64,000 nucleotides of DNA, from NCBI GenBank assembly GCA_017527435.1, contig JAFXQB010000019.1:159154-223153 (forward strand), in the 5' to 3' direction. Each line of letters begins with the position of its first letter. Position 1 is the first letter of the stretch. Shown in pieces: positions 16,119 to 25,761 of the stretch. The translations under genes were made by a program, and so were the position numbers. The notes under the pieces were generated by a model. That model was not told the origin of the DNA and searched no databases. It saw nothing but the letters and a program-made list of their open reading frames with translations. The stretch comes from Salinivirgaceae bacterium (GTDB lineage Bacteria > Bacteroidota > Bacteroidia > Bacteroidales > SZUA-534).

Positions 16119-17366
16119 TTACCCAAGGAATGCAATCAGAATACCTGCTGCCACTGCCGAGCCAATCACGCCCGACACGTTGCTCGACATACAGTAGTTG
16201 AGCACGTGGTTGCGCGGGTCGTATTTCAGAGCAATGTCGTTTGCCACACGCGATGCCATTGGCACAGCGCTCAAGCCAGTTGCGCCAATCAGCGGGTTGA
16301 TTTTCTTTTTCGAGAACAAGTTGAAGAGTTTCACTAGCATAATGCCACCGAAGATTGACAGGCCGAAGGCGAAGAATCCGCCAACCACAATGCCAATTGT
16401 CTGAAGGTTCAGGAAGGCATCGACAGTCATTGTGGCGCCAACCGACAAGCCCAAGAAGATTGTGGCCGAGTTCATTATGGCGTTAGAAGCGGCGTCGAAA
16501 ATGCGCGATGTGTTGGCACCAACTTCCTTAATCAGGTTGCCGAACATCAGCATACCAACAAGCGGAACGGCTGTCGGAACCAGGATGGCCACAACGGTTG
16601 TGGTGGCAATCGGGAAGATGATTTTCAGAGCACGCATATTTTTGAACTCTTTTGCATTCGGATAGAGTTTGTCTTGCTCTTTCATATTGATTTTCAACTC
16701 TTTTTCAGAGCAAGTAAGTTTCACAACCAACGGAATAATCACCGGCACAAGAGCCATATAAGAGTAGGCAGCAATGGCGATGGGGCCGAGCAAATGCGGC
16801 GCCAGTTTGATGGTGGTGAAGATTGCGGTCGGACCGTCGGCACCACCGATAATTGCCAATGAACCAGCCTCTTGCATTGTGAATCCGCAGTAACTTGCGA
16901 TAATCAGCACGGCAAAGATTCCGAATTGTGCGCCAGCGCCGAAAATGGCAAGTTTCAGGTTGCGCAGCATCGGACCGAAGTCGGTCAACGCGCCCACACC
17001 CATAAAGATGATTGGCGGCAGTAATCCGCTCTTAATCAGAGCATAGTAGATGAAGTTCATAATGCCAAGGTCGTGCGCGATTTCGGGCAGCGACATCTCA
17101 TAGACATTTTTCGCCATCTCAACGCCGTCTTTGGTGTAGTGCACAAGGCCTTCGCCGTCGGCGCCAAGCACGCCCATACCGCCGCCAGGGAAGTTGGCAA
17201 TCAGCACGCCAAAGGCGATGGGGATGAGCAGCAGCGGCTCGTATTGTTTCTTGATGCCCAGATAGAGCAGCAGAAACGCGAGCGCGTACATTATCAGAAA
17301 CTGCGGTTCAGCAATAATGTTGCTGATGGCAGTCATATTGTATATTCTCTCAAATATCTCGCTCAT
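16119..17366 (-). CDS. oadB: Sodium-pumping decarboxylase beta subunit (oxaloacetate decarboxylase type)
   Basis: The integral membrane subunit that removes CO2 from carboxybiotin and exports Na+. About 415 residues with roughly ten hydrophobic segments. The family core GGADGPTAIF and the GVGALTDFGPML loop are present, as is the late NPLIGATGLSAVPMASRVAN block that forms the ion path. The ATG at 17366, 6 bases after the oadA stop, is preferred over an in-frame TTG at 17372. Last gene of oadGAB. The same subunit serves methylmalonyl-CoA and glutaconyl-CoA decarboxylases, so the substrate is decided by the alpha subunit. Confidence 0.92.
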   Translation of the reverse strand: MSEIFERIYNMTAISNIIAEPQFLIMYALAFLLLYLGIKKQYEPLLLIPIAFGVLIANFPGGGMGVLGADGEGLVHYTKDGVEMAKNVYEMSLPEIAHDLGIMNFIYYALIKSGLLPPIIFMGVGALTDFGPMLRNLKLAIFGAGAQFGIFAVLIIASYCGFTMQEAGSLAIIGGADGPTAIFTTIKLAPHLLGPIAIAAYSYMALVPVIIPLVVKLTCSEKELKINMKEQDKLYPNAKEFKNMRALKIIFPIATTTVVAILVPTAVPLVGMLMFGNLIKEVGANTSRIFDAASNAIMNSATIFLGLSVGATMTVDAFLNLQTIGIVVGGFFAFGLSIFGGIMLVKLFNLFSKKKINPLIGATGLSAVPMASRVANDIALKYDPRNHVLNYCMSSNVSGVIGSAVAAGILIAFLG

Positions 17367-17372
17367 AGCCAA

Positions 17373-19220
17373 TTACTTAATTTTCATCAGAACATCGTCT
17401 TCAGCCACGCTAGCGCCGCTGGTCAGGCAGATTTCAACAACGGTGCCGTCGCATTCGGCTGCAATGGCGTTGAAGGTCTTCATTGCCTCAACGTAGCAGA
17501 CGGTCTGGCCTTTTTTCACGGTGTCTCCAACCTTCACTGCGGTGTCGCCCGACGATTTCACAAGGTAGAATTTGCCTTCGAGCGGCGATGTGAGTTCTTT
17601 GGCGCCTGTGGTGTCGCCAGCGGCTGCGGGTGCGGCTGCTGCTTGTTGTGCAGGTGCGGCAGAACCGTTGTTCTCGCCAATCACAACTTTATATTTCTCG
17701 CCATTTACATCGACTGTAACTGTCTGTGGCAGAGTGATTCCTCCCTTGCCAGCACATTTTTCGGCTTTGCGTTTTGCAAGGTCGGCCTCGAAATCGGCTT
17801 TGGCCTTGCCGCTCTTGTAAGCGCGATATTGCTGCGGGTGCATAGCCAGCTCGAAGAGTTCCTCCTCGTCCTCGCCAAGTTCCCAACCGTTCTCTTGCAT
17901 CTCTTTGCGGAAAGTGTCGAGTTCGTCGGGATATTGGTCTTGCGGATTGCCAGTGAAGAATTCGCGGCCTTGCTCTTTGGCTTTGGCTTCGAGTTCGGGT
18001 GCGATTGGGCCAGGCAGTTTACCAGCCTTGCCGAGCAGCATATTCCAGATGTCGTCGGCAATGAGCGACCAGCGTTCCTTGCCCTTCTCCATCTGAATAA
18101 CGTTCATCAGCGCCATATTCTTCACATACTGGCTGAAAGGCGTAACCAGGCAGGGGTAGCCCATCATAGGCCAAACGTATTTAACCTCGTCGAACAACTT
18201 CACAAGCAGTTGGTCTTGAGAGAGTTTCGGTTGATTGTTTTTCTCTTTCCATTTGTTCAGGCTTTCCAGATTTGTCTCCAAATCGGTCATCAGCGAGCCC
18301 ATCATTCCGCCCGGCAGACCCGGTGCAATCAGCAGCGAGTTCATCTGGCGGTTGCGAGCCGGGATGTAGTAGCCCAGGAAGTCGTCCATCATCTCCTGAA
18401 TCATTGTACGAACCTCCATATAGGCGTCCATATTGATTTCAGGAACGTCGAAACCAGCGTCTTTCAGCATTGGCTGAACGGCCAGAATATCGGCGTGACC
18501 TGTGCCCCACGAGAGCGGCTCCATACCAACATCGACATAGTCGCAGCCAGCCTTGCAGACCTCCAGAATGGTTGCCATTGAGAAGCCCGGACCGGCGTGT
18601 CCGTGGTATTGAATGGTGATTTTCGGATATTTAGCCTTTATGTTCTTCACAATCTCGCCAAGCGATACTGGGCGTGCGATTCCGGCCATATCCTTCAAGC
18701 AGATTTCGTCGGCGCCGGCCTCGATGAGCTCGAAAGCGAGTTTTGTGTAATAATCGATTGTGTGAAGCGGTGAGAAGGTGATGCAAAGGCAGCACTGCGA
18801 AATCATTCCGCCATCGTGCGCGTAGCCGATTGACGGGATAATGTTGCGGGTGTCGTTCAGGCCGCAGAAGGTGCGGGCAATGTCGGTGCCTTGTTTTTTC
18901 TTCACCTTGTAGAACATACGGCGAACGTCAACCGGAACCGGGTTCATACGGATGCCGTTCAGCGCACGGTCGAGCATATGTGTCTGAATGCCAGCCTCGT
19001 GGAATGGTTTTGTCCACTGGCGTACGGCCTTGTTGGGGTTCTCGCCGTAAAGCAGGTTCACTTGTTCAAAGCCACCGCCGTTGGTCTCAACGCGGTCGAA
19101 ACAGCCCATTTTGATGATTGCGGGCGCAACTTTTACCAATTGGTCAACCCGCGGCACGTATTTTCCGGCCGACTGCCACATATCGCGGAAGACCAGACTG
19201 AATTTTACCTTTTTACTCAT
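17373..19220 (-). CDS. oadA: Oxaloacetate decarboxylase alpha subunit with biotinyl domain
   Basis: Transfers the carboxyl group from oxaloacetate (or pyruvate-type donors in reverse) to biotin. The 615-residue protein has the carboxyltransferase TIM barrel from the start (VFRDMWQSAGKYVPRVDQL), a metal site HGHAGPG near residue 205, a conserved PLSWGTGHAD stretch, the PYC/OADA region, an Ala/Pro-rich linker around 540-550, and a C-terminal biotinyl domain with the acceptor Lys in VEAMKTFN. Carboxybiotin then drives OadB. Fermenting Bacteroidota use this complex to link oxaloacetate to succinate and propionate formation while pumping Na+. oadG lies 3 bases upstream. Confidence 0.92.
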   Translation of the reverse strand: MSKKVKFSLVFRDMWQSAGKYVPRVDQLVKVAPAIIKMGCFDRVETNGGGFEQVNLLYGENPNKAVRQWTKPFHEAGIQTHMLDRALNGIRMNPVPVDVRRMFYKVKKKQGTDIARTFCGLNDTRNIIPSIGYAHDGGMISQCCLCITFSPLHTIDYYTKLAFELIEAGADEICLKDMAGIARPVSLGEIVKNIKAKYPKITIQYHGHAGPGFSMATILEVCKAGCDYVDVGMEPLSWGTGHADILAVQPMLKDAGFDVPEINMDAYMEVRTMIQEMMDDFLGYYIPARNRQMNSLLIAPGLPGGMMGSLMTDLETNLESLNKWKEKNNQPKLSQDQLLVKLFDEVKYVWPMMGYPCLVTPFSQYVKNMALMNVIQMEKGKERWSLIADDIWNMLLGKAGKLPGPIAPELEAKAKEQGREFFTGNPQDQYPDELDTFRKEMQENGWELGEDEEELFELAMHPQQYRAYKSGKAKADFEADLAKRKAEKCAGKGGITLPQTVTVDVNGEKYKVVIGENNGSAAPAQQAAAAPAAAGDTTGAKELTSPLEGKFYLVKSSGDTAVKVGDTVKKGQTVCYVEAMKTFNAIAAECDGTVVEICLTSGASVAEDDVLMKIK

Positions 19221-19223
19221 ATT

Positions 19224-19472
19224 TTAAATTTTTTCGATTGATTCAACTTTGCCTTTGCCTGCAGTGATGGTGTTCACGGCCGACTCAATGGCTGCTTTGA
19301 TGTTCGGGGCGACAGCGGCCACTGCGGTTGCGGTCTGCGCCTTTGGTTCCTCTTCGGGAAAGAATCGGTTAACCACGCTGATGAGCAGGTTTCCCATACC
19401 TATTATTAATAGAAGCGCGCAGAACACCGTTCCGAGCCCCACCACCAATAATGTCCATACTGAAATTTCCAT
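19224..19472 (-). CDS. oadG: Oxaloacetate decarboxylase gamma subunit
   Basis: An 82-residue protein with one N-terminal membrane helix (about residues 7-33) followed by a short, charged and Ala-rich cytoplasmic tail (PEEEPKAQ), the layout of the gamma subunit that holds alpha and beta together. It is the first gene of oadGAB. A candidate minus-strand promoter element is at 19582-19589. Confidence 0.85.
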   Translation of the reverse strand: MEISVWTLLVVGLGTVFCALLLIIGMGNLLISVVNRFFPEEEPKAQTATAVAAVAPNIKAAIESAVNTITAGKGKVESIEKI

Positions 19473-19581
19473 TTATCGCTATTTTTTAACTCTGTAATCA
19501 AAAAACTTACGTTGCCATAAAATCATAAAATGCTAAAAACCAATTCTTTGGTTAATTTAACATATTTCTAAAACAACCGTG

Positions 19582-19589
19582 CAAAAATA
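19582..19589 (-). promoter_or_regulatory. -7 element for oadGAB
   Basis: Minus strand TATTTTTG, about 110 bases before the oadG ATG, with TTTG on the same strand roughly 23 bases further upstream. Confidence 0.45.
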
Positions 19590-19901
19590 GTTTTTTTTAG
19601 CGCACCGTTATTCAAAAAATATGCCATAAGTGCGTTTTTATCGCAGTTTGATTTTTAATTGCGGTTAACTTGCTTGAAATTAGTAAATTGTGTTAGTGTG
19701 AAATGGTGAATTTCTGTTTTTTTGCGGCATTTTTTTCGATAGACATATTGTCTATACTCATCAGGCAATATCGTTGCAAAAATGCCCGTTTTTGATTTGG
19801 ACAACCAACTATGATTAGTCATGTTGACGTTCCTTTATCAATATAACAATGCAGTTGCCGTAAAAAATAAATGTGATGCAAGTGAGTAAGAAAATAATTT
19901 T

Positions 19902-19909
19902 TACTTTTG
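19902..19909 (+). promoter_or_regulatory. -7 element for the PorG-uppS-bamA operon
   Basis: TACTTTTG matches TAnnTTTG and ends 27 bases before the ATG at 19937, which makes that ATG the likely start instead of an upstream in-frame codon at 19907. Confidence 0.55.
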
Positions 19910-19936
19910 GCGTCTTGTAAAAGCATTATTGACTGT

Positions 19937-20875
19937 ATGAAACGCCATATATTATTAATGTTCTTGTTGCTGCTTATAGCTGTTGACTATGCCGACGCTC
20001 AAGCAACACGATGGAAACGAACAAGATACGAAGTGTTTGGTGGTCTGGGTTTGTCAACGTTTGTTGGCGAATTAGGTGGGAAAAACGGTGGTAACGGACA
20101 CTTCTTGTCTGATTACGATTTCACTTCGCAACGTATTATGGCCCAGGCGGGTATGCGTTACAAGATTCTCAATCCTTTGGCTGTAAGGGGGTCGCTCTCA
20201 TACGCATGGCTTTCGGGTAGCGATAAGAAAACTGACGAAATTTACCGTCGTGACCGCAACCTAAGCTTCCGAACCAATTTGTGGGAATTGTCCGCTATGA
20301 TAGAATATTCGATAATTCCGGAACCGATAAACTATAGGTCGCGCCGTCGTAGAAAATTCACATGGCGTAGTCTGCTTGATATTAATACATATGTGTTTGC
20401 CGGTGTATCGGCGTTTTATTACAACCCCAAAGCGAAGGACGACGGTGAAGATGGCACGGGCAAATGGGTTGCACTGCGAAAGCTGGGCACCGAAGGCCAG
20501 GGTTTGATGGAAGGCCGAAAAAAATACAAACGGATTGCAATGGCTTTCCCGTTCGGTGTCGGTTTTAAATACGCGCTTTCGCGTGAGCTCAGCATCGGAC
20601 TGGAATTTGCACCGCGTTACACCACTACTGACTATCTCGATGACGTGAGCAAATCGTACATTGACAATAAATGGTTGGCCAGCAAGAACCCGCAAGCAGC
20701 GCGTATGGCCGACCGAAGCATAAAAACTGATGACGACAAAGACCCGTTGCCAAACGTAAGGTATGCGCCGGGCGAGCAACGTGGTGAATCGAAATTCAAC
20801 GATTTCTATATGTTTACGGTCGTCTCAGCATGCTATAAACTAAAAACCGGGCGAAACGGTTTGCCTAAATTTTAA
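19937..20875 (+). CDS. PorG-like outer membrane beta-barrel protein (first of three)
   Basis: A 312-residue secreted protein: a signal peptide ending ADAQA near residue 21, then a small barrel of the DUF6089/PorG kind (YEVFGGLGLSTFVGELGG start, alternating aromatic strands, KYALSRELSIGLEFAPRY). In Porphyromonas the equivalent gene upstream of uppS and bamA is porG, a type IX secretion outer membrane component. Here three such genes sit in tandem at that place, this one the longest. It overlaps the next gene by one base (TAATG). It ends in Lys-Phe, and a terminal Phe is common in BAM substrates. Whether it acts in type IX secretion cannot be told. Confidence 0.78.
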   Translation: MKRHILLMFLLLLIAVDYADAQATRWKRTRYEVFGGLGLSTFVGELGGKNGGNGHFLSDYDFTSQRIMAQAGMRYKILNPLAVRGSLSYAWLSGSDKKTDEIYRRDRNLSFRTNLWELSAMIEYSIIPEPINYRSRRRRKFTWRSLLDINTYVFAGVSAFYYNPKAKDDGEDGTGKWVALRKLGTEGQGLMEGRKKYKRIAMAFPFGVGFKYALSRELSIGLEFAPRYTTTDYLDDVSKSYIDNKWLASKNPQAARMADRSIKTDDDKDPLPNVRYAPGEQRGESKFNDFYMFTVVSACYKLKTGRNGLPKF

Positions 20876-21720
20876 TGCAGAGCCAATTTATGAAAGCAAG
20901 AATAATCGGTCGGATAGCGATTGTATCAACACTTTTGTTTTGTTGTGTAGGCGCATCGGCGCAGCGATGGAGCCGGCGCCCATATGAGTTTCACATGGGT
21001 GTAGGTTTCACCAATTTCATGGGCGATGTTTGTTCACCCAAAGACCCCGACAAGCAGATGTGGATTTTGCCTTTCCGTACAACTGGCTATTTGACCGATG
21101 CCATTCTGAAATACAATTTCAAGGGCAGGCATTCTGCAAGTTTCAGCACGAACTTTGGCTATATGAGCGCCCGAGAGACCATCGAAAAACGCGCCAATTA
21201 TTATTATCGTCAGGGAATTGCCTTTAAAACCGGTTTTGCAGAGTTGGGTTTCCGATATGAATTTATGTTCATCAAAGAAAATGAGCGCCGCAATGTTTAC
21301 CGCAAACTTGGTGAGACAAAACTTAAGAACTTCACAATGCCGTCATATTTGTTCGTCGGTATTGGTGAGTATTTCAGCTATGGCAATTTCTATTGCAACG
21401 ATGAGAAGGGCCGAGAGCGTGCTTCAGAGCAATATTTTAGCACAGCACCAGTTATAATGCTAGGTGTAGGTACAAAAATCAGGCTTGAACGCAATCTCTA
21501 TTTAGGCTTTGAGTTTGGCATACGCGAAGCTATTGGCGATAAAATTGACGGCGCCGTTGGCGGAAAGGAAATGTCAGACGCAACCCCAATGGGGGATTTC
21601 TACAAAGGCGGAAAATTTGGTAAGTGGATTGACCAATATCAGTTTGTGGCTGTGAATATCGCCTTCAAGATGCGCGAGAAGAAGAACCACATGCCTAACT
21701 TCAAAACAATTAGAAGATAA
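20875..21720 (+). CDS. PorG-like outer membrane beta-barrel protein (second of three)
   Basis: A 281-residue protein of the same layout as its upstream neighbour: signal peptide ending GASAQ, then RPYEFHMGVGFTNFMGDVC, parallel to the YEVFGGLGLSTFVGELGG start of the first copy, and a late YLGFEFGIREA strand. Start at 20875 overlaps the previous stop; an ATG at 20890 gives a tighter signal peptide and may be the true start. The three copies are clearly paralogous at their starts but well diverged, so the duplications are old. Likely an outer membrane barrel; role not known. Confidence 0.75.
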   Translation: MQSQFMKARIIGRIAIVSTLLFCCVGASAQRWSRRPYEFHMGVGFTNFMGDVCSPKDPDKQMWILPFRTTGYLTDAILKYNFKGRHSASFSTNFGYMSARETIEKRANYYYRQGIAFKTGFAELGFRYEFMFIKENERRNVYRKLGETKLKNFTMPSYLFVGIGEYFSYGNFYCNDEKGRERASEQYFSTAPVIMLGVGTKIRLERNLYLGFEFGIREAIGDKIDGAVGGKEMSDATPMGDFYKGGKFGKWIDQYQFVAVNIAFKMREKKNHMPNFKTIRR

Positions 21721-21723
21721 ACA

Positions 21724-22407
21724 ATGCAGATTCGCATCCGATTGTTCGGTCTGGCGCTGCTAATGCTCATGGGTGCGACAACAATTCGCGCACAGGAATT
21801 TCCTAATGCCGATATAGGTATCCAATTGGGCGGCGGATTTTATCTGGGCGACATCAACAAGGTGCCGTTCAAAGGAACACGCCCGGCCGTCGGGGCATTC
21901 TACAGGCATAACATCAATGTCAGATATTCGGCTAAGGCTCTGCTGTCTTTTGGGCAGATAACCGCTGCCGACTCTAAATACAAAAGCGAGTATCAAAAAG
22001 AACGCGACTACTCGTTCAAACGCTATTTGGGTCATTTCTGCATTTTAGGTGAGTTCAACTTCCTTCCCTTTGTCTTCGGGAAAAAAGACACACCATACTC
22101 AACCTATCTGCAAGGTGGAATGGGTGTCGGGTTCTTCCCCGATGACGCCAAAACAGACAAGGTTATTGTTGACATTCCGTTCGGATTCGGCGTGAAATTC
22201 AACTCATATCGCCGGTTTGTGTATGGAGCTGATTTCCTGATGATTAAAACCTTTACCGACAACATCGACTTTATGTCGCCGCGGCCGTCGGAAATAAACA
22301 AGATGAAACAGCGGTATATCTCAAGCAATAGCGACTGGTTGTCGTACTTCTCAATTTATTTGGCATATAAATTCGAATATCCGCAGAAATGTCCGACGTT
22401 TGACTAA
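21724..22407 (+). CDS. PorG family outer membrane protein (third of three, next to uppS)
   Basis: A 227-residue barrel protein with a signal peptide ending TTIRAQ, then ADIGIQLGGGFYLGDIN and a late FGFGVKFNSYRRFVYGADFLMI strand pair. This is the copy directly upstream of uppS, the position of porG in Porphyromonas and of its DUF6089 relatives in Bacteroides, so it is the best candidate for the true orthologue. PorG is an outer membrane partner of the PorK/PorN ring in type IX secretion; in genomes without that system its relatives have no assigned role. Gap to uppS is 23 bases. Confidence 0.78.
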   Translation: MQIRIRLFGLALLMLMGATTIRAQEFPNADIGIQLGGGFYLGDINKVPFKGTRPAVGAFYRHNINVRYSAKALLSFGQITAADSKYKSEYQKERDYSFKRYLGHFCILGEFNFLPFVFGKKDTPYSTYLQGGMGVGFFPDDAKTDKVIVDIPFGFGVKFNSYRRFVYGADFLMIKTFTDNIDFMSPRPSEINKMKQRYISSNSDWLSYFSIYLAYKFEYPQKCPTFD

Positions 22408-22430
22408 ATTTGCGCGGAAATTAAGCAGGA

Positions 22431-23171
22431 ATGTCACTTAAAGATAGTATCATAAAAGAGCGTTTGCCAAAGCACATTGCCATTATAATGGACGGCAACG
22501 GCAGGTGGGCGAAGCAGCATGGCAACGCACGTATTTTCGGGCACAAAAGCGCCATGAAGGCTGTGCGCGAAGTGTGTGAAGGCTGCGCCGAGCTTGGTGT
22601 GGACTATCTCACCTTGTACGCATTCTCAACCGAGAATTGGAACCGTCCTAAGATGGAAGTCATGGGCTTGATGGATTTGCTTGTTTCGGCAATAAATACG
22701 GAAACCGATACACTAATCAAGAACAATATTCGTTTAAATGCAATAGGAAGGCTCACTGACCTGCCAGAGAAGGTCCGCACAAACCTTATGGATGCCATCG
22801 GCAGAACCAAGGGCAACACCGGCCTGACTCTGACTCTGGCGCTGAGTTACAGCTCAAAGGTTGAGTTGGTTGATGCGGTGCGGAAGATTGCGCGTGAAGT
22901 TGAATCGGGGGCGATTGCTGCTGACAGCATCGATGACAGCGTGGTGAGCCGCAACCTGTACACTGGCGGAATGCCCGACCCTGATTTGCTCATCAGAACA
23001 AGCGGTGAGTACAGAATCAGCAACTTCATGCTGTGGCAGCTGGCCTATTCCGAGTTGTATTTCACGCCGACATTCTGGCCTGATTTCGACAAGGAAGAAT
23101 TATACAAGGCGATTGTTGACTACCAGCATCGTGAACGCAGGTTCGGCCTGACCAGTGAACAGATTGGCTGA
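22431..23171 (+). CDS. uppS: Undecaprenyl diphosphate synthase
   Basis: Makes the C55 lipid carrier for cell-wall and surface polysaccharides by adding cis-isoprene units to farnesyl diphosphate. The 246-residue protein has the catalytic IIMDGNGRWAKQHG block with D21, the phosphate-binding RWA residues, YAFSTENWNRP near 65-75, and the C-terminal DLLIRTSGEYRISNFMLWQ region, all diagnostic. It sits inside the outer-membrane assembly operon just before bamA, an arrangement common in Bacteroidota. Confidence 0.96.
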   Translation: MSLKDSIIKERLPKHIAIIMDGNGRWAKQHGNARIFGHKSAMKAVREVCEGCAELGVDYLTLYAFSTENWNRPKMEVMGLMDLLVSAINTETDTLIKNNIRLNAIGRLTDLPEKVRTNLMDAIGRTKGNTGLTLTLALSYSSKVELVDAVRKIAREVESGAIAADSIDDSVVSRNLYTGGMPDPDLLIRTSGEYRISNFMLWQLAYSELYFTPTFWPDFDKEELYKAIVDYQHRERRFGLTSEQIG

Positions 23172-23192
23172 AGCATTTGAAAATTTGAGCAG

Positions 23193-25733
23193 ATGATGAG
23201 AAAAATTATAGTTGCGGTTTTATTGATGCTGAATGCGATGACAGCGCTGGCTCAAACGGAACCCGGCAGCAATATTAAGATAGATTATTCGAAACCCAAG
23301 ACATACGAGATTGGCGGAATCACCGTGAGCGGCGTCAAATATTTGAATCAGACAACACTCGTGAATCTGTCGGGATTGCAGGTGGGGCAGAAGATTGAAG
23401 TGCCAGGCGACGCCATTTCAAAATCACTCAATAAACTCTGGAAGCACGGCTTGTTCGGCGATGTGCAGATTACGGTCACCAATATCACCGACGACAAGAT
23501 ATACCTTAATCTGTATCTGAAAGAGCGTCCGCGATTGTCGCGGGTTGAGTTCTCAGGCATATCGAAATCACAGGCCGATGACTTGAAAGACGAAGTGAAA
23601 CTGGCACGCGGTGTGCAGATAACCGACGATATGATTAGCACAGCACGCAAGCGCATCCGCGATTTCTACGTCAAGAAAGGCTTCCACGATGTGAAGGTCA
23701 ACGTGAAGCAGGAAGAAGACACGATGATGGCCAATACCGTCATCCTGCATTTCAATGTCAAGAAGAATAATAAGGTTAAGATTAAGAGAATCAACATTGA
23801 AGGCAACGAAGTGTTCTCTGACGGCAAGGTGCGCAGAGCTATGAAGGGCACCAAGCAGAAGACGTGGTACAATATTTTCAAGTCGTCGAAATACATCGAG
23901 TCAAAGTATGAAGAAGACAAAAAGAAAGTAATCGAGAAATATAACGAGCGCGGCTATCGTGATGCAAGAATTGTGTCGGATACGGTTTATCGCAACGAAG
24001 ACAATATGTTCAACATCGACATTCATTTGGATGAAGGAACCCAATATTTCTTCCGCAACATTGAGTGGGTTGGCAATACAAAATATCCGGCCGAGATACT
24101 CAATCAGCAGTTGGACATTAAGAAAGGTGACGTGTTTGACCAGGCGGAACTCGACAAGCGTCTTATGATGGCCGACGACGCTGTGGCATCGCTTTACGTC
24201 GACCGTGGCTACCTGTTTTTCCAGGCCATTCCGGTTGAAGTGAATGTGGATAACGATTCCATCGATTTGCAAATCAGAATCTATGAAGGCAAGCAGGCTC
24301 GCATCAACCGGGTTACAATCAAAGGCAACGACCGTACAAACGAGCATGTTATCCGTCGTGAGATTTGGACCCATCCGGGCGATCTTTATAGCAAGTCGGA
24401 CATTATGCGCACAATACGTGAATTGGGAACTCTTGGCTATTTCGACCCAGAGAAGTTCGATGTGAAGCCAACACCCAACCAGGCCGACGGTACCGTTGAT
24501 TTGGAATACATTGTGGTTGAGCGAGCTTCGGACCAGATTGAGTTGTCCGGTGGCTGGGGTGGCGGAATGGTGATAGGAACATTAGGCTTGTCGTTCACCA
24601 ATTTCTCGCTGAGAAATGTAACTAATCTCGACTCGTACAAGCCGCTTCCGTCGGGCGATGGCCAGCGTCTGTCAATACATGCGCAGACAAGTGGCAAACA
24701 CTATCGTTCGTTGAGCTTCTCGTTCACTGAGCCGTGGCTTGGCGGCCGTAAACCAAATTCGTTCACCGTGTCGTTCTACCATACGGTGCGTTCAAGCGGC
24801 AACGTTTACAAGTCGAACATATCGCAGTTCATGAAGATTACAGGTGCGTCAGTTGGACTTGGACGCCGTCTGTCGTGGCCTGACAACTATTTCACACTTT
24901 ACAACGAGATCAGTTACCAGCGGTACAACATTCAGAATTATGCTATTTTGAACGAGTTTTCGACTGGCGTATCCAATAACTTGAGTTTCACGACAGTCAT
25001 AGGCCGCAACTCGCTCGATCAGCCGCTTTATCCGCGTCGCGGTGCCAACATCTCACTCTCGATACAAGTGACACCGCCTTATTCGCTTATCCGTGAAAAG
25101 CGTTTCTGGGAACTAAATAAAAATGAGAGGAAATCGCTTGATGACAATGCCACTGCCATTCGTGAGGAAGAGGCGCGTCGCAAGTACAAACTTATTGAGT
25201 TCCACAAGTGGAAATTTAAGGCTGATTGGTTCAACGCCATATACCAGAATTTGGTGTTGCGCACAAACTTTGAATTCGGCCTGCTCGGTTATTATTACTA
25301 TCGTTGGGGATACTCACCGTTTGAGTCGTTCCAGTTAGGTGGTGACGGTATGCAGGGTGGTAACTACTATTACGGTTATGATGTTATTCCGCTTCGTGGA
25401 TATGATAACGGTAGTCAGGGTAATGGTTCGCTGACAGCCTATCCGCAAGGTAATATCTACCAGAAACTATCGGTTGAGTTGCGTTACCCATTGGTTATGA
25501 AAGAATCGTCAACCATTTGGGCATCAGCATTTTTTGATGCAGGAAACTCATGGTATGAGTTGAGAGACTACAACCCATACAGTCTGTACCGGTCGGCGGG
25601 AGTGGGCGTGAGGTTCTATCTGCCAATGCTCGGTCTGCTTGGTCTCGACTGGGGCTACGGATTCGACCACAATCCACGCAACCCGGGTTCGAATGGCAGT
25701 CAGTTTGCGTTCACTATCGGACAAGCATTCTAA
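23193..25733 (+). CDS. bamA: Outer membrane protein assembly factor BamA
   Basis: The central subunit of the machine that folds barrels into the outer membrane. 846 residues: signal peptide ending ALAQ near 21, a run of about five POTRA domains (IGGITVSGVKYLNQTTL as the first), and a C-terminal 16-strand barrel from about residue 450, starting after SGGWGGGMVIGTLG. The conserved loop 6 motif VRGF/Y-type appears as PLRGYDNGS. The protein ends FTIGQAF, with the terminal Phe of BAM-recognised barrels. It is followed by two skp-like chaperone genes, the usual partners. Confidence 0.95.
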   Translation: MMRKIIVAVLLMLNAMTALAQTEPGSNIKIDYSKPKTYEIGGITVSGVKYLNQTTLVNLSGLQVGQKIEVPGDAISKSLNKLWKHGLFGDVQITVTNITDDKIYLNLYLKERPRLSRVEFSGISKSQADDLKDEVKLARGVQITDDMISTARKRIRDFYVKKGFHDVKVNVKQEEDTMMANTVILHFNVKKNNKVKIKRINIEGNEVFSDGKVRRAMKGTKQKTWYNIFKSSKYIESKYEEDKKKVIEKYNERGYRDARIVSDTVYRNEDNMFNIDIHLDEGTQYFFRNIEWVGNTKYPAEILNQQLDIKKGDVFDQAELDKRLMMADDAVASLYVDRGYLFFQAIPVEVNVDNDSIDLQIRIYEGKQARINRVTIKGNDRTNEHVIRREIWTHPGDLYSKSDIMRTIRELGTLGYFDPEKFDVKPTPNQADGTVDLEYIVVERASDQIELSGGWGGGMVIGTLGLSFTNFSLRNVTNLDSYKPLPSGDGQRLSIHAQTSGKHYRSLSFSFTEPWLGGRKPNSFTVSFYHTVRSSGNVYKSNISQFMKITGASVGLGRRLSWPDNYFTLYNEISYQRYNIQNYAILNEFSTGVSNNLSFTTVIGRNSLDQPLYPRRGANISLSIQVTPPYSLIREKRFWELNKNERKSLDDNATAIREEEARRKYKLIEFHKWKFKADWFNAIYQNLVLRTNFEFGLLGYYYYRWGYSPFESFQLGGDGMQGGNYYYGYDVIPLRGYDNGSQGNGSLTAYPQGNIYQKLSVELRYPLVMKESSTIWASAFFDAGNSWYELRDYNPYSLYRSAGVGVRFYLPMLGLLGLDWGYGFDHNPRNPGSNGSQFAFTIGQAF

Positions 25734-25761
25734 TTCTATGTTTAATTTAAATCATACGATT

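Larger units (their letters stand above)
19473..19936 (+). other. Intergenic region between divergent oadGAB and the PorG-like operon
   Basis: About 460 AT-rich bases without a supportable gene. It holds divergent promoters: a minus-strand TATTTTTG (19582-19589) for oadG with a CAAA (-33 complement) at 19613, and a plus-strand TACTTTTG (19902-19909) for the barrel genes. The middle part (about 19620-19890) shows no repeat or RNA that I can name. Confidence 0.6.

Noticed and set aside
17073..18581. 502-residue plus-strand frame opposite oadA/oadB
   Set aside because: Crosses two well-defined genes on the other strand, and its sequence is a His/Phe/Gln-rich shadow without motifs.
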